From Pseudomonas guariconensis (GTDB lineage: Bacteria > Pseudomonadota > Gammaproteobacteria > Pseudomonadales > Pseudomonadaceae): a stretch of DNA of 64,000 nt. Location: positions 1 through 64,000 of the forward strand of contig NZ_JADLJL010000001.1 in the NCBI RefSeq assembly GCF_015680235.1, in the 5' to 3' direction. Every line of letters starts with the position of its first letter. Positions within the stretch are counted from its first letter, which is position 1. The position numbers and the translations under genes were made by a program. Below, in pieces: positions 26,237-35,199 of the stretch. Below the pieces are notes generated by a model. The model searched no databases. It saw only the letters and a list, made by a program, of their open reading frames with translations, and had not been told where the DNA came from.

Positions 26237-26887
26237 TCATGCAGCGACTGGTCCCGGCAAGACGGGTTGGGGCCGGAAAAACACCCGCTCGCGAATGGGG
26301 CCGACCGCGATTTCGCCGATTTGCTGGTACCCCTGGCGCTGATAGAACGCAAGGGAATGGGCATTGCCTGTATTGAGCAGCACGCCCTCGGCGCCTGGTG
26401 CCTGGGCGCACCAGCCATGCACAGCTTGTAACAATTGCTCGCCGAAACGCTGCCCCTGAAATTGCGGCTGTATCCCGAGCAAGGAGAGCAGGTACACCCT
26501 GCCCTGCGGCACGCAGGCCGCCAAGGCTGCTTGGAAGTCGAGATAGCGACGGGTACAGCCGATGCCCGTACCCAAGGCCATGCGCAGGCGCCACGCCCAA
26601 CTGTCTGCCACCCCGAGGCGCCGCATTGGCGGTACGATCAGCGCCAGCCCGACCAGGCGGTCGTCGATCAGCAGGCCCATGGCCGGCAGTTGCAGATGAA
26701 AATGCTGCCCCACCCAGGCCCGCAGCATGGCCCGCAGGCGGCGCTCGTAACCCGGGCGGTGGGCTTCGAGCACGTAGGCGAAGGTGGGGTCGTGGCGGTA
26801 GGCGTGATAGAGCACCTGGCGGACCTCGCCACGGTATCCGTCATCCAGCTGGCAGATGCGAACCTGCTGGGCGTCGACGTCAGGCAT
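26237..26887 (-). CDS. GNAT-family acetyltransferase
   Basis: 216 residues from ATG 26887 with AAAGGA upstream; the longer frame extends into xthA and is not supported. The acetyl-CoA-binding motif appears as LLSLLGIQPQFQGQRFGEQLL, followed by LLNTGNAHSLAFYQRQGYQ, the usual terminal strand and helix of GNAT proteins. The substrate cannot be predicted. It diverges from xthA. Confidence 0.85.
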   Translation of the reverse strand: MPDVDAQQVRICQLDDGYRGEVRQVLYHAYRHDPTFAYVLEAHRPGYERRLRAMLRAWVGQHFHLQLPAMGLLIDDRLVGLALIVPPMRRLGVADSWAWRLRMALGTGIGCTRRYLDFQAALAACVPQGRVYLLSLLGIQPQFQGQRFGEQLLQAVHGWCAQAPGAEGVLLNTGNAHSLAFYQRQGYQQIGEIAVGPIRERVFFRPQPVLPGPVAA

Positions 26888-27043
26888 TGCGAAATCCTTT
26901 CTGGAAAAACCATCATTCAGCGGAGCAAGCCCCGTGCCATGCCGTTGCATACGGCACATTAGCAGCGCGGACAGGAGGGTGCCATGCTGGCAGAGGGGGC
27001 GGATGTCGGATAGCATCCCAATTTTTGTCAGGATTGTCTTTTC

Positions 27044-27856
27044 ATGAAGATCGTCTCGTTCAACATCAACGGCCTGCGTGCGCGCCCGCACCAACTGGCG
27101 GCGCTGATCGAAAAGCACCAGCCGGACGTGATTGGCCTGCAGGAAACCAAGGTCAGCGACGATCAGTTCCCGTTGGCTGATGTCCAGGCTCTGGGTTACC
27201 ACGTGCACTACCATGGCCAGAAAGGCCACTACGGTGTAGCGCTGTTGTCACGGCGCGAGCCGCTGGCGTTGTACAAAGGTTTCGCCAGCGATGAGGAAGA
27301 TGCCCAGCGGCGGTTCATCTGGGGTACCTTCGCCGATGCGCACGGCACCCCCATCACCGTCATGAACGGCTATTTCCCCCAGGGCGAAAGCCGTGACCAC
27401 CCCACCAAGTTCCCCGCCAAACAGCGCTTCTACAGCGACCTGCAGGGGTTGCTGGAAGGCCAGTTCCGCAGCGACCAGCCCGTGCTGGTGATGGGCGACA
27501 TGAACATCTCGCCCCAGGACTGCGACATCGGCATCGGCGCGGACAACGCCAAGCGCTGGCTGCGCACGGGTAAATGCAGTTTCCTGCCAGAAGAACGCGA
27601 ATGGCTGGAGCGGCTCAAGGGCTGGGGGCTGGTCGACAGTTTCCGTCACCTGCACCCAGAAGTGGCCGACCGGTTCAGCTGGTTCGACTATCGCAGCCGC
27701 GGGTTCGAGGATGAGCCCAAGCGGGGGCTGCGGATCGACCTGATCATGGCTTCTCAAGGGCTGGTACCGCGGCTCAAGGCGGCGGGTGTCGATTATGAAC
27801 TGCGCGGGATGGAAAAGCCTTCCGACCATGCACCGATCTGGCTCGAGCTCGCTTGA
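27044..27856 (+). CDS. xthA: Exodeoxyribonuclease III
   Basis: 270 residues, standard length. AP endonuclease and 3'-5' exonuclease of base excision repair. Catalytic blocks: [14 protein letters not shown] (metal-binding Glu), [22 protein letters not shown] and terminal [10 protein letters not shown] (catalytic His). The start [14 protein letters not shown] is typical. Confidence 0.95.
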   Translation: MKIVSFNINGLRARPHQLAALIEKHQPDVIGLQETKVSDDQFPLADVQALGYHVHYHGQKGHYGVALLSRREPLALYKGFASDEEDAQRRFIWGTFADAHGTPITVMNGYFPQGESRDHPTKFPAKQRFYSDLQGLLEGQFRSDQPVLVMGDMNISPQDCDIGIGADNAKRWLRTGKCSFLPEEREWLERLKGWGLVDSFRHLHPEVADRFSWFDYRSRGFEDEPKRGLRIDLIMASQGLVPRLKAAGVDYELRGMEKPSDHAPIWLELA

Positions 27857-27889
27857 GCCTGTAGACACGATGTTCGCCGCAGCGGCTTC

Positions 27890-27932
27890 GGTGCCTGGGG
27901 GATCGCACACCCCGCGCAATCTCACAGGCACC
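27890..27932. terminator. Hairpin between xthA and the convergent receiver gene
   Basis: GGTGCCTG at 27890-27897 pairs with CAGGCACC at 27925-27932, with an inner GGGG/CCCC pairing. It lies between convergent genes; it lacks a T run. Confidence 0.4.
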
Positions 27933-27959
27933 GCAACGCTTTAAGCGAACAAGCAGGCT

Positions 27960-28337
27960 TTACTGCAAAAGCATCTGGATTTGCTCGCGCAGGCTGTCCA
28001 GGTCGAACGGTTTGGCCAAAATGGGCGCCTTGCGCGCAATCGGGCTTTGGCTTTCAAGGATTTCGGCCGGATACCCGCTGATGAATATCACCTTCAGGTC
28101 CGGCCGCAACTTGACGGCAGGCTCGGCGATGTCCACCCCCGAGATCCCACCCGGCAAGCGGAAGTCCGTGACCATCAGGTCCAGGTGCGGCTTGCTCGCC
28201 AGAATGGCGAACGCCTGCTCGCCGTCCTCGGCCACCAATACGTGGTAACCCTCCCCTGCGAGGTAGTCGCGCAGGATCATGCGAATCGCCGGCTCATCCT
28301 CGACGACCAGTACCACATCTTGTGCATCTTCACTCAT
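27960..28337 (-). CDS. Single-domain response regulator
   Basis: 125 residues, a receiver only. Start ATG 28337 gives MSEDAQDVVLVVEDEPAIR. Phospho-acceptor Asp lies in LMVTDFRLPGG, the switch Ser in FISGYPAE and the Lys in ILAKPFDLD. It has no output domain, so it probably passes phosphate or binds a partner. It is the last gene of the minus-strand signalling operon. Confidence 0.9.
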   Translation of the reverse strand: MSEDAQDVVLVVEDEPAIRMILRDYLAGEGYHVLVAEDGEQAFAILASKPHLDLMVTDFRLPGGISGVDIAEPAVKLRPDLKVIFISGYPAEILESQSPIARKAPILAKPFDLDSLREQIQMLLQ

Positions 28338-28381
28338 GACTTCGCCTTGGGATTCAATAGGTTGGCCATCAGACCCCAGCC

Positions 28382-29608
28382 TCAGGCAGAGGTTGCCCGG
28401 GCTTGGTCGCTTTGTTGTCGCACAGCAGCCAACGGCAGGCACAGGCTGAAGGTTGCACCCTTGCCCTCCTCGCTGTCGACCCGGATATGGCCGCCATGGG
28501 CCTGGACGATCTGTTCGGAAATATACAGCCCCAACCCCAACCCACCACTGACCTGCTGCGCCGCGACTCGCTCGAACTGCTGGAAGATTCGCTGCTGGTT
28601 GGCTGCACTGATGCCAATCCCCTGATCCTGCACCTGTACCCACGCCTTGCCGCCTTGCTCGAATACACGAACCTGCACCGGTCGCCGCTCACCGTAACGC
28701 AGTGCGTTGGACAGCAGGTTGGCCACCACCTGCTCGATGCGAAATTCATCCCACTCCCCCGGCAACGCCTCGCAACGCTCTAGTTCGATGTGAGTATCCA
28801 GTGCAGCGGCCTGGGCCGTGAAGTTTTCCACCAGCCCCCGCACCAGCTGGCCCAGGTCGAACGCCTTGGGCCGTAGCGACAACTTGCCGGTGCGGATACG
28901 CGAAACATCGAGCATGTCCTCGATCAGGCGGATCAGGCTGTTGATCTGCCGCTCGTCGCGCTCGACCATGGCCTGCAGGCGCTCTTGGGTAAAGGCCTCG
29001 AGGTTGCCCTTGGCCAGGTGCATCTTGCGCAGCTGGGTCTCGAGGACCAGGCCATTGAGGGGCGTGCGCACCTCGTGCGAGACAATCGACATGAAGTCGT
29101 CACGCATGCGTACCGCGCGCTCCAGCTCGCCACGCGCCACCTCGAGTTCAGCCAGCAACTGCGCCTGTTGCTCACGGCTACGCTCCAGGGCTTCCAATTG
29201 ACGCCCAAGGGCCTTGCGCTGGCGGAACAGGTCGACGAACACCGATACCTTGCTCTTGACCGCCAGGGTATCGAGCGGCTTGTGCAGGAAGTCCACCGCG
29301 CCGCTCTCGTACCCCTTGAAGGCATAGTTCATTTCGCGACCTGCAGCGCTCACGAAGACGATGGGGATGTTCTTGGTCTTCTCGGTGCCGCGCATCAGTT
29401 CGGCCAGTTCGAAACCGTTCATGCCCGGCATCTGTACATCGAGGATGGCCAGGGCGAACTCATGCTCGAGCAACAGCGACAGCGCCTGTTCGGCAGACTG
29501 GGCCTGGTGCACTTCACGGTCCTGGCCCTGGATCAGGGCATCGAGGGCCAGCAGGTTTTCCGGCAGGTCGTCGACGATCAGCAGTTTGGCGATGATATTG
29601 CTTAGCAT
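28382..29608 (-). CDS. Receiver-histidine kinase fusion
   Basis: 408 residues. The N-terminal receiver (LLIVDDLPENLLAL, Asp in LAILDVQMPGMNG, Lys in DFLHKPLD) is followed by a coiled coil (about 130-165), HisKA (FMSIVSHEVRTPLNG) and HATPase (NLLSNALRYGE, DQGIGIS, GLGLGLYI). There is no TM segment, so the protein is cytoplasmic. Its start overlaps the CheB stop by 7 bases. A kinase placed after its own receiver is typical of relay proteins controlled by another kinase. Confidence 0.9.
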   Translation of the reverse strand: MLSNIIAKLLIVDDLPENLLALDALIQGQDREVHQAQSAEQALSLLLEHEFALAILDVQMPGMNGFELAELMRGTEKTKNIPIVFVSAAGREMNYAFKGYESGAVDFLHKPLDTLAVKSKVSVFVDLFRQRKALGRQLEALERSREQQAQLLAELEVARGELERAVRMRDDFMSIVSHEVRTPLNGLVLETQLRKMHLAKGNLEAFTQERLQAMVERDERQINSLIRLIEDMLDVSRIRTGKLSLRPKAFDLGQLVRGLVENFTAQAAALDTHIELERCEALPGEWDEFRIEQVVANLLSNALRYGERRPVQVRVFEQGGKAWVQVQDQGIGISAANQQRIFQQFERVAAQQVSGGLGLGLYISEQIVQAHGGHIRVDSEEGKGATFSLCLPLAAVRQQSDQARATSA

Positions 29609-30177
29609 GCGCTGGGTTCCAGGGTCGCGAGCAGTTGCCCGATACCACTCAGGGAAAGGATATGATCGGGCCGATGCAGGGCCAGTGCGGCCTCCGGCAT
29701 CAGCGCGACCTGTGCGTCGCGAGGGTCCTGGACCACGGTCCGGCCTCCGCTGTTCTTGATATGAAGCAGCCCCTGGGCGCCATCTTCGTTGGCCCCGGTG
29801 AGCAGCACGCCGAGCAGGCCAGGGCCGTAGGCATCGGCCGCCGACTGGAACAGGAAGTCGATTGCCGGGCGAGAGAAATGCACCGGCTCCTCCTGGCTCA
29901 ACGACAGGCTGCGGTCCCGCTCCACCGACAGGTGGTACCCAGGGCCGGCCACATAGATCAGCCCAGGCTCGATACGCGCCTTGTCACAGGCCTCGCGTAC
30001 CGGTCGGCGCAGCCGGCGCTGCAGCACCCCGGCCAGTTGGCTATGGCGGTCGTCAGGCAGGTGCAGGACACACAACACCGGGATGTCAAAGCCCTCCGGC
30101 AACGCACCCAGCACCGTGAACAACGCCGCGACGCCACCCGCCGAGGCACCGATGACCACCGCTTGCACGCCATTCAT
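29602..30177 (-). CDS. CheB-like methylesterase lacking a receiver
   Basis: 191 residues from ATG 30177, overlapping the CheR stop (ATGA). Catalytic Ser in GASAGGVAAL, His in CVLHLPDD and Asp in LTGANEDGAQG are all present. It consists of the esterase domain only; the usual CheB N-terminal receiver is absent, so it is not controlled by direct phosphorylation. No methyl-accepting protein is encoded nearby. Confidence 0.88.
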   Translation of the reverse strand: MNGVQAVVIGASAGGVAALFTVLGALPEGFDIPVLCVLHLPDDRHSQLAGVLQRRLRRPVREACDKARIEPGLIYVAGPGYHLSVERDRSLSLSQEEPVHFSRPAIDFLFQSAADAYGPGLLGVLLTGANEDGAQGLLHIKNSGGRTVVQDPRDAQVALMPEAALALHRPDHILSLSGIGQLLATLEPSAC

Positions 30178-30995
30178 GACTTGCGATAGATCCGTTCGGG
30201 CCGCATCAGCGCCTCGAATCGGCCGCTGTAGGCGGAAAAATCCACCGATTCCTTGCTGCCCAGGATCAGGAAGCCGCGGTGACACAACGACTCGTGGAAC
30301 AGGCCCAGGGCGCGATCCTGCAACTGCTTGTTGAAATAGATCAGCACGTTGCGGCAGGACACCAACTGCGTCTCGGAGAACACGCTGTCGGTCGCCAGGC
30401 TATGGTCGGCGAAGGTCACGTTGTCGCGCAGGCTGTTGTCCATGATGGCGTTGCCGTAAGCCGAGGTGTAGTACTCGGCGAAGTCCCGGCGGCCACCGGC
30501 CTGGCGATAGTTCTCGGCGTAGGCCTGCATGTCGTGCATCGCATAGATGCCTTGCTTGGCCTTTTCCAACGAATAGGGGTTGATGTCGGTGGCATAGAGG
30601 ATCGTGCGTTCCAGCAACCCTTCCTCGCGCAGCAGGATGGCCATGGAATAGACCTCCTCACCCGTGCTGCACCCGGCGATCCAGACCTTGAGCGACGGCC
30701 AGGTGCGTAGCAGCGGCACCACTTCATTACGCAAGGCGAGGAAGTGCCCTGGGTCGCGGAACATCTCGCTGACCGGGATCGTCAGGTATTGCAGCAGTTG
30801 CATGAACATGCTCGGGTCGTGCAACACCCGCTCCTGCAATGCCGAAATCGTGGGGCAATCGAATTGACGCACGGCATGCAGGATCCGGCGCTTGATCGAA
30901 GCGCCGGAATAATCGCGGAAATCGTAGCTGTACTTGAGGTAGATCGCCTCTATCAGCAGCCGGATCTCGATATCGGTACTACGTTCGCTAGTCAA
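30174..30995 (-). CDS. CheR-type protein-glutamate methyltransferase
   Basis: 273 residues from a TTG start that overlaps the upstream kinase stop (TTGA). The N-terminal helical domain has the YDFRDYSGASIKRRI motif. The SAM site is IAGCSTGEEVYSMA, with ATDINPYSLEKA and SCRNVLIYFN blocks. All family motifs are intact. Together with CheB it forms a methylation pair of an alternative chemosensory-like pathway. Confidence 0.9.
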   Translation of the reverse strand: MTSERSTDIEIRLLIEAIYLKYSYDFRDYSGASIKRRILHAVRQFDCPTISALQERVLHDPSMFMQLLQYLTIPVSEMFRDPGHFLALRNEVVPLLRTWPSLKVWIAGCSTGEEVYSMAILLREEGLLERTILYATDINPYSLEKAKQGIYAMHDMQAYAENYRQAGGRRDFAEYYTSAYGNAIMDNSLRDNVTFADHSLATDSVFSETQLVSCRNVLIYFNKQLQDRALGLFHESLCHRGFLILGSKESVDFSAYSGRFEALMRPERIYRKS

Positions 30996-33900
30996 ATTCG
31001 CTCCAATTGCGGCAGCCAGACACGGATCAGGGAAAACAATCGGTCCAACTCGATCGGTTTGGCCAGGTAGTCGTTGGCGCCGGCCTGCAGGCAGCGGTGC
31101 TGGTCGTCCTTCATGGCCTTGGCGGTCACCGCGATGATCGGCAGCTTGCGCCAGCGGGGCTGCTGGCGGATCAACCGCGTGGCCTCGTAGCCATCCATCT
31201 CCGGCATCATCACGTCCATCAGTACCAGGTCGATGTCCCCATGCTGCTCCAGGCGCTCGATAGCTTCGCGCCCGTTACGGCCGATCTCGACGATGGCACC
31301 TTTTTGCTCGAGGGCGCAGGTCAAGGCAAAGATATTACGCACATCGTCATCGACCAGCAGGATCTTGCGCCCTTCGAACACCTTGTCGCGGCTGCGCGCG
31401 GTCTTGAGCATGCGCTGGCGCTCATGGGACAGCTGCGCTTCGACCTTGTGCAGGAACAGCGTGACTTCGTCGAGCAGGCGCTCCGGCGAGCGGGCGCCCT
31501 TGATGATGATCGAATGGGAATACTTGCGCAGCTCGGCCTCTTCCTCACGGGTGAGGTTACGGCCGGTGTAGACGATCACCGGCGGGAAGGCGCGGATCTG
31601 TTCGCAGGTCATGCGCTTGAGCAGCTCGTCGCCAAGCATGTCCGGCAGTTTCAGGTCGATGATCATGCAGTCGTAGACGTTCTCGCGCAACAGTGCCAGG
31701 GCGTCCTGGGCCAGGGCCACGGCGGTGATTTCGATGTCGTCGTCGCCGATCAACCGGGCGATGCTCTCGCGTTGCAGGTCGTCGTCCTCCACCAGCAGGA
31801 TATGCTTGAGCTTCTGGGTGAGCTTGGCCTCCAGGCGGCCAAACACCGCCTTGAGCTCCTCGCGGCTGGTGGGTTTGACCGCATAGCCCACCGCCCCCAG
31901 GTGCATGGCGGCCTCTACGCGATCCTCCACAGAGATGACGTGCACCGGGATATGCCGGGTAGCGGCTTGCTCCTTGAGCCGCTGCAGCACCGTCAGGCCC
32001 GAATGATCCGGCAGGCGCATGTCCAGCAGGATGGCATCGGGCGTGTACTGAGCGGCCAGTTCGTAGCCCTCGTCGGCACTTTGGGCCACCAGGCAGTTGT
32101 AGCCTAGCTCGTGGGCCAGGTCGAAGAGAATGCGGGCGAAGTTCGGCTCGTCCTCCACGACCAGGATGCAGCGGTTGGCGAAGGGCGCGCGCTCGCGGTC
32201 ATCGGCGAAGACAGCCCTGCGGGGCGCTGGCGGTGCCGGCGGCGCAGCCTGGACCGCCGGTTTGGCAACCTGCGGCGCCTGGATCTGGGCCGGTGCGCCT
32301 TCGTATTGCTCAGGCAGAATCAGGTTGAATGTACTGCCCTGCCCCGGCGTGCTTTGTACCGTGATTTGCCCGCCCAGCAGGCGTGCCAAGTCTCGGGAAA
32401 TCGACAGCCCCAGACCGGTACCACCATAGCGTCGGTTGCTGGTGCCATCGACCTGGTGGAACGCCTCGAAGATCGCCTGTTGCTGGTCGGCTTCGATACC
32501 GATGCCGCTATCGCGCACACTGAAGCGCACGCCCTGGCCGACCTCGTGGCCGATGGTCAGGCTGACCTGGCCACGCTCGGTGAACTTGATCGCGTTGGAC
32601 AACAGGTTCTTGAGGATCTGTTCGAGGCGTTGGCGGTCGGTGAACAGGGTCGCCGGCACCTGCGGCTGGACCTGCACCGTGAAATCCAGGCCCTTGTCCT
32701 GGGCCAAGGGCTCGAACAGGGCCTGCACGCCCTGCACCAGCCCCTCGACCGGGGTGACCTGGGCGCGCACGTCGAGCTTGCCGGCTTCGACCTTGGCGAT
32801 ATCGAGGATGTCATTGATCAGGTTAAGCAGGTCGTTGCCGGCCGAATAGATGGACTCGGCGAACTTCACCTGTTCATCGCTGAGGTTGCCCTCGCCGTTT
32901 TCTGCCAGCAGCTTGGCGAGGATCAGCGAGCTGTTGAGCGGCGTGCGCAGCTCATGGGACATGTTGGCCAGGAACTCGGACTTGTAGCGGTTGGTACGCT
33001 GCAGGTCTTCGGCGCGGGCCTGCAGCTCCAACTGCGCCAGGTTCAGCTCGCCGTTCTTGCGGTCCAGGGCATCGGTACGCTCGGCCAACTGCTCGTTGGT
33101 CTGCTCCAATTCCGCTTGTTGGGTTTCCAGGTGGGCCTGGGATTCCTTGAGGATGCGCGACTGCTCTTCGAGCTCTTCGTTGGCGGTCTTGAGTTCTTCC
33201 TGCTGCACCTGCAATTCTTCGTTGAGCTGCTGGGTCTCGGCCAGCACCTCCTGAAGGCGTTGACGGTTGCGTGCGCTTTCGATGGAAATCCCCAGGTTGC
33301 CGCCAACCTGTTGCAACAGCTGGGCATCGCGCTCCTGCAACGGCCTGAGGAAGCCCAGCTCGAGCACGCCATTGACCTGGCCGTCGTCGCTCGCTGGCAT
33401 CAGCAATGCGCTGCGCGGCAGGCCTTCGCCCAGGCCCGAACTCAAGCGCAGGTAATCGGCGGGCAGGTCATCCAGGCGCAGCGGGCGGATCTGGCGCACC
33501 GCCTCGGCCAACAAACCTTCGTGGCTGGACACCTGCTGTCCGCGGGCTTGCTGTTCCACGCCCAAGCCGTAACTGGCCACGCGCACCAGCTGCCCTTGTT
33601 CGTCACGCACATAGAAAGCGCCGACCACGCTGCCCAAGTAACTGGCGAAGAACCGCAGGATATTGTCACCGAGCATGGGCAGGGTCAGTTGGCCGAGCAC
33701 CTGTTCGGCCAGTTGCGTCTGACCGTTGCGCAGCCAGGCCTGGTGTTCCAGGTGTTCGGCTGCCCGTCGCTGGGCGTGCAGATTCTCCAGGTAGCTATCG
33801 GAAAGCATCAGCAGGTCGCGGCGTCCGAGATAGGCCAGCAAGGCCGTGAGCGCCACGATGAACAACACGAACGCGCTGGCAAGCAGGATCGTCACGCGGC

Positions 33901-34441
33901 TCACCGCCTCGTTGCGTGCCATGCGCAACTGTTGCTCGGCAGCGATCAGGTCGTCGTACTCCTTGCGGATGCCATCGCTCAAGCGTTTGCCACGGCCATC
34001 GCCGATGGCTGCCTGGTAATCGCCCTGGTTGCGCCGCAAGGCGATCATTTGGGCACCGAAGTCGTTCCAGGCACCCTGCAAGGCGACCAACCGGTCGATG
34101 CGCTCGACCTGCTGTGGGTTGTCCGCCACCAGCGAGCGAAGCGCCTGGAGGCTGTTGAAAATACGCGGCTTGGCCACCTCGTACGGGTCAAGGAAACGTT
34201 CGTCTCCGGAAATCAGGAAACCGCGCATGCCGGTTTCCATGTCGACCGCCAGCTTGGCTGTTTCATTGGCATTGCCGATCACCCGATCGGTGTGCTCGAC
34301 CCATTGCATGGCCGACAACAAATAGTTGATCACCGCGACAAACGCCACGGCCCCCAGCAGGCCTACACCTAGCGGCAAGCTGACGTTGCGGCGCAACAGC
34401 TTGCGAAAGCTCTGCTGGTCCATCGAGGCTGCTTGAATCAT
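30992..34441 (-). CDS. CHASE3-GAF hybrid sensor kinase with three receivers
   Basis: About 1149 residues (ATG 34441; ATG 34423 possible). Order: TM1 (about 23-45), CHASE3-like periplasmic domain with the METGMRGFLISGDERFLDPY signature, TM2 (about 182-206), GAF (about 240-385), long Glu/Gln-rich coiled coil (about 390-485), HisKA with the H-box ANMSHELRTPLNS (about 496), HATPase with NAIKFTERG and GTGLGLSI. Three receivers follow with Asp in ILLDMRLPDHSG, IIDLKLPDMLG and VLMDVMMPEMDG. It heads an operon with CheR, CheB, a receiver-kinase and a receiver, all overlapping or close. It is probably the input of a phosphorelay; the ligand is unknown. Confidence 0.9.
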   Translation of the reverse strand: MIQAASMDQQSFRKLLRRNVSLPLGVGLLGAVAFVAVINYLLSAMQWVEHTDRVIGNANETAKLAVDMETGMRGFLISGDERFLDPYEVAKPRIFNSLQALRSLVADNPQQVERIDRLVALQGAWNDFGAQMIALRRNQGDYQAAIGDGRGKRLSDGIRKEYDDLIAAEQQLRMARNEAVSRVTILLASAFVLFIVALTALLAYLGRRDLLMLSDSYLENLHAQRRAAEHLEHQAWLRNGQTQLAEQVLGQLTLPMLGDNILRFFASYLGSVVGAFYVRDEQGQLVRVASYGLGVEQQARGQQVSSHEGLLAEAVRQIRPLRLDDLPADYLRLSSGLGEGLPRSALLMPASDDGQVNGVLELGFLRPLQERDAQLLQQVGGNLGISIESARNRQRLQEVLAETQQLNEELQVQQEELKTANEELEEQSRILKESQAHLETQQAELEQTNEQLAERTDALDRKNGELNLAQLELQARAEDLQRTNRYKSEFLANMSHELRTPLNSSLILAKLLAENGEGNLSDEQVKFAESIYSAGNDLLNLINDILDIAKVEAGKLDVRAQVTPVEGLVQGVQALFEPLAQDKGLDFTVQVQPQVPATLFTDRQRLEQILKNLLSNAIKFTERGQVSLTIGHEVGQGVRFSVRDSGIGIEADQQQAIFEAFHQVDGTSNRRYGGTGLGLSISRDLARLLGGQITVQSTPGQGSTFNLILPEQYEGAPAQIQAPQVAKPAVQAAPPAPPAPRRAVFADDRERAPFANRCILVVEDEPNFARILFDLAHELGYNCLVAQSADEGYELAAQYTPDAILLDMRLPDHSGLTVLQRLKEQAATRHIPVHVISVEDRVEAAMHLGAVGYAVKPTSREELKAVFGRLEAKLTQKLKHILLVEDDDLQRESIARLIGDDDIEITAVALAQDALALLRENVYDCMIIDLKLPDMLGDELLKRMTCEQIRAFPPVIVYTGRNLTREEEAELRKYSHSIIIKGARSPERLLDEVTLFLHKVEAQLSHERQRMLKTARSRDKVFEGRKILLVDDDVRNIFALTCALEQKGAIVEIGRNGREAIERLEQHGDIDLVLMDVMMPEMDGYEATRLIRQQPRWRKLPIIAVTAKAMKDDQHRCLQAGANDYLAKPIELDRLFSLIRVWLPQLERI

Positions 34442-34665
34442 CTGAAAACGCCCGAGCGAAAAAAGTCCATTGGATTGGGTGGCCACTGCGCCACCGGCTT
34501 CATAGCGAGTCTAACCAGCTTTGCCGGCTCTGGCAGGGCACTTAGCCAGTATTTGAAGGCGACCCGCAGCAATCGTTCCATCGTCATGCATCGCCCGCTA
34601 TGCTGGGGAACTTCTACCGCCCTCCCGGGCACCCAATAAAGATCACCTCTATGAACAGGACCCTC

Positions 34666-35019
34666 ATGATGCAGCTTCTGGTAGTCGAAGACGACGACAT
34701 CGTACGTATGCTGATCGTCGAAGTGCTCGGCGACTTGGGCTATATCGCGATCGAAGCCGATAGCGCCGCTGCTGCGCTGGAGGTACTCGAAGATCCGGGT
34801 CAGCCCCTGGCGCTGCTGATGACCGACGTGGGCCTGCCAGACATGCGCGGCGAGGAGCTGGCCGCCAGGGCCCGCGCGCTGCGCCCGACGCTGCCGGTGC
34901 TGTTCGCCAGCGGTTACGCTGAAACGCTGGACGTGCCCCAGGGGATGCACATGATCGGCAAGCCGTTCGGGATCGACCAGCTTCGGGACAAGGTCATGGG
35001 GATACTCGGGGCGCCCTGA
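34666..35019 (+). CDS. Single-domain response regulator, divergent from the hybrid kinase
   Basis: 117 residues from ATG 34666, which has AGGA five bases upstream; ATG 34651 would add MNRTL. Receiver only: LLVVEDDDIVR, Asp in LLMTDVGLPDMRG, FASGYAE and MIGKPFGID. The opposite orientation immediately in front of the hybrid kinase operon suggests a shared regulatory region and a role in the same relay. Confidence 0.88.
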   Translation: MMQLLVVEDDDIVRMLIVEVLGDLGYIAIEADSAAAALEVLEDPGQPLALLMTDVGLPDMRGEELAARARALRPTLPVLFASGYAETLDVPQGMHMIGKPFGIDQLRDKVMGILGAP

Positions 35020-35047
35020 GGTTCGACGCGACAGCTTCGCCGCCTGC

Positions 35048-35081
35048 GAGATCGAGCGCCGCCCGCGCGGCGCTGGATCTC
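35048..35081. terminator. Stem-loop after the receiver gene
   Basis: The stem at 35048-35062 (GAGATCGAGCGCCGC) pairs with 35067-35081 (GCGGCGCTGGATCTC) around a 4-base loop, with one mismatched pair. There is no T run; it may be a palindromic repeat that also ends transcription. Confidence 0.45.
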
Positions 35082-35199
35082 ACGGGCACCACCTACCTTC
35101 CGACCTATCCCCTGCACAACACAAAAAGCGCTGTCTTGCCACCCCAAAAAAGTTATAAGATAACATTTCAATTCAACGACAAGACCTCCCCGCCCCATC

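Noticed and set aside
32111..34372. 753-codon plus-strand frame opposite the hybrid kinase gene
   Set aside because: Antisense shadow of the kinase, whose domains are all present on the minus strand.
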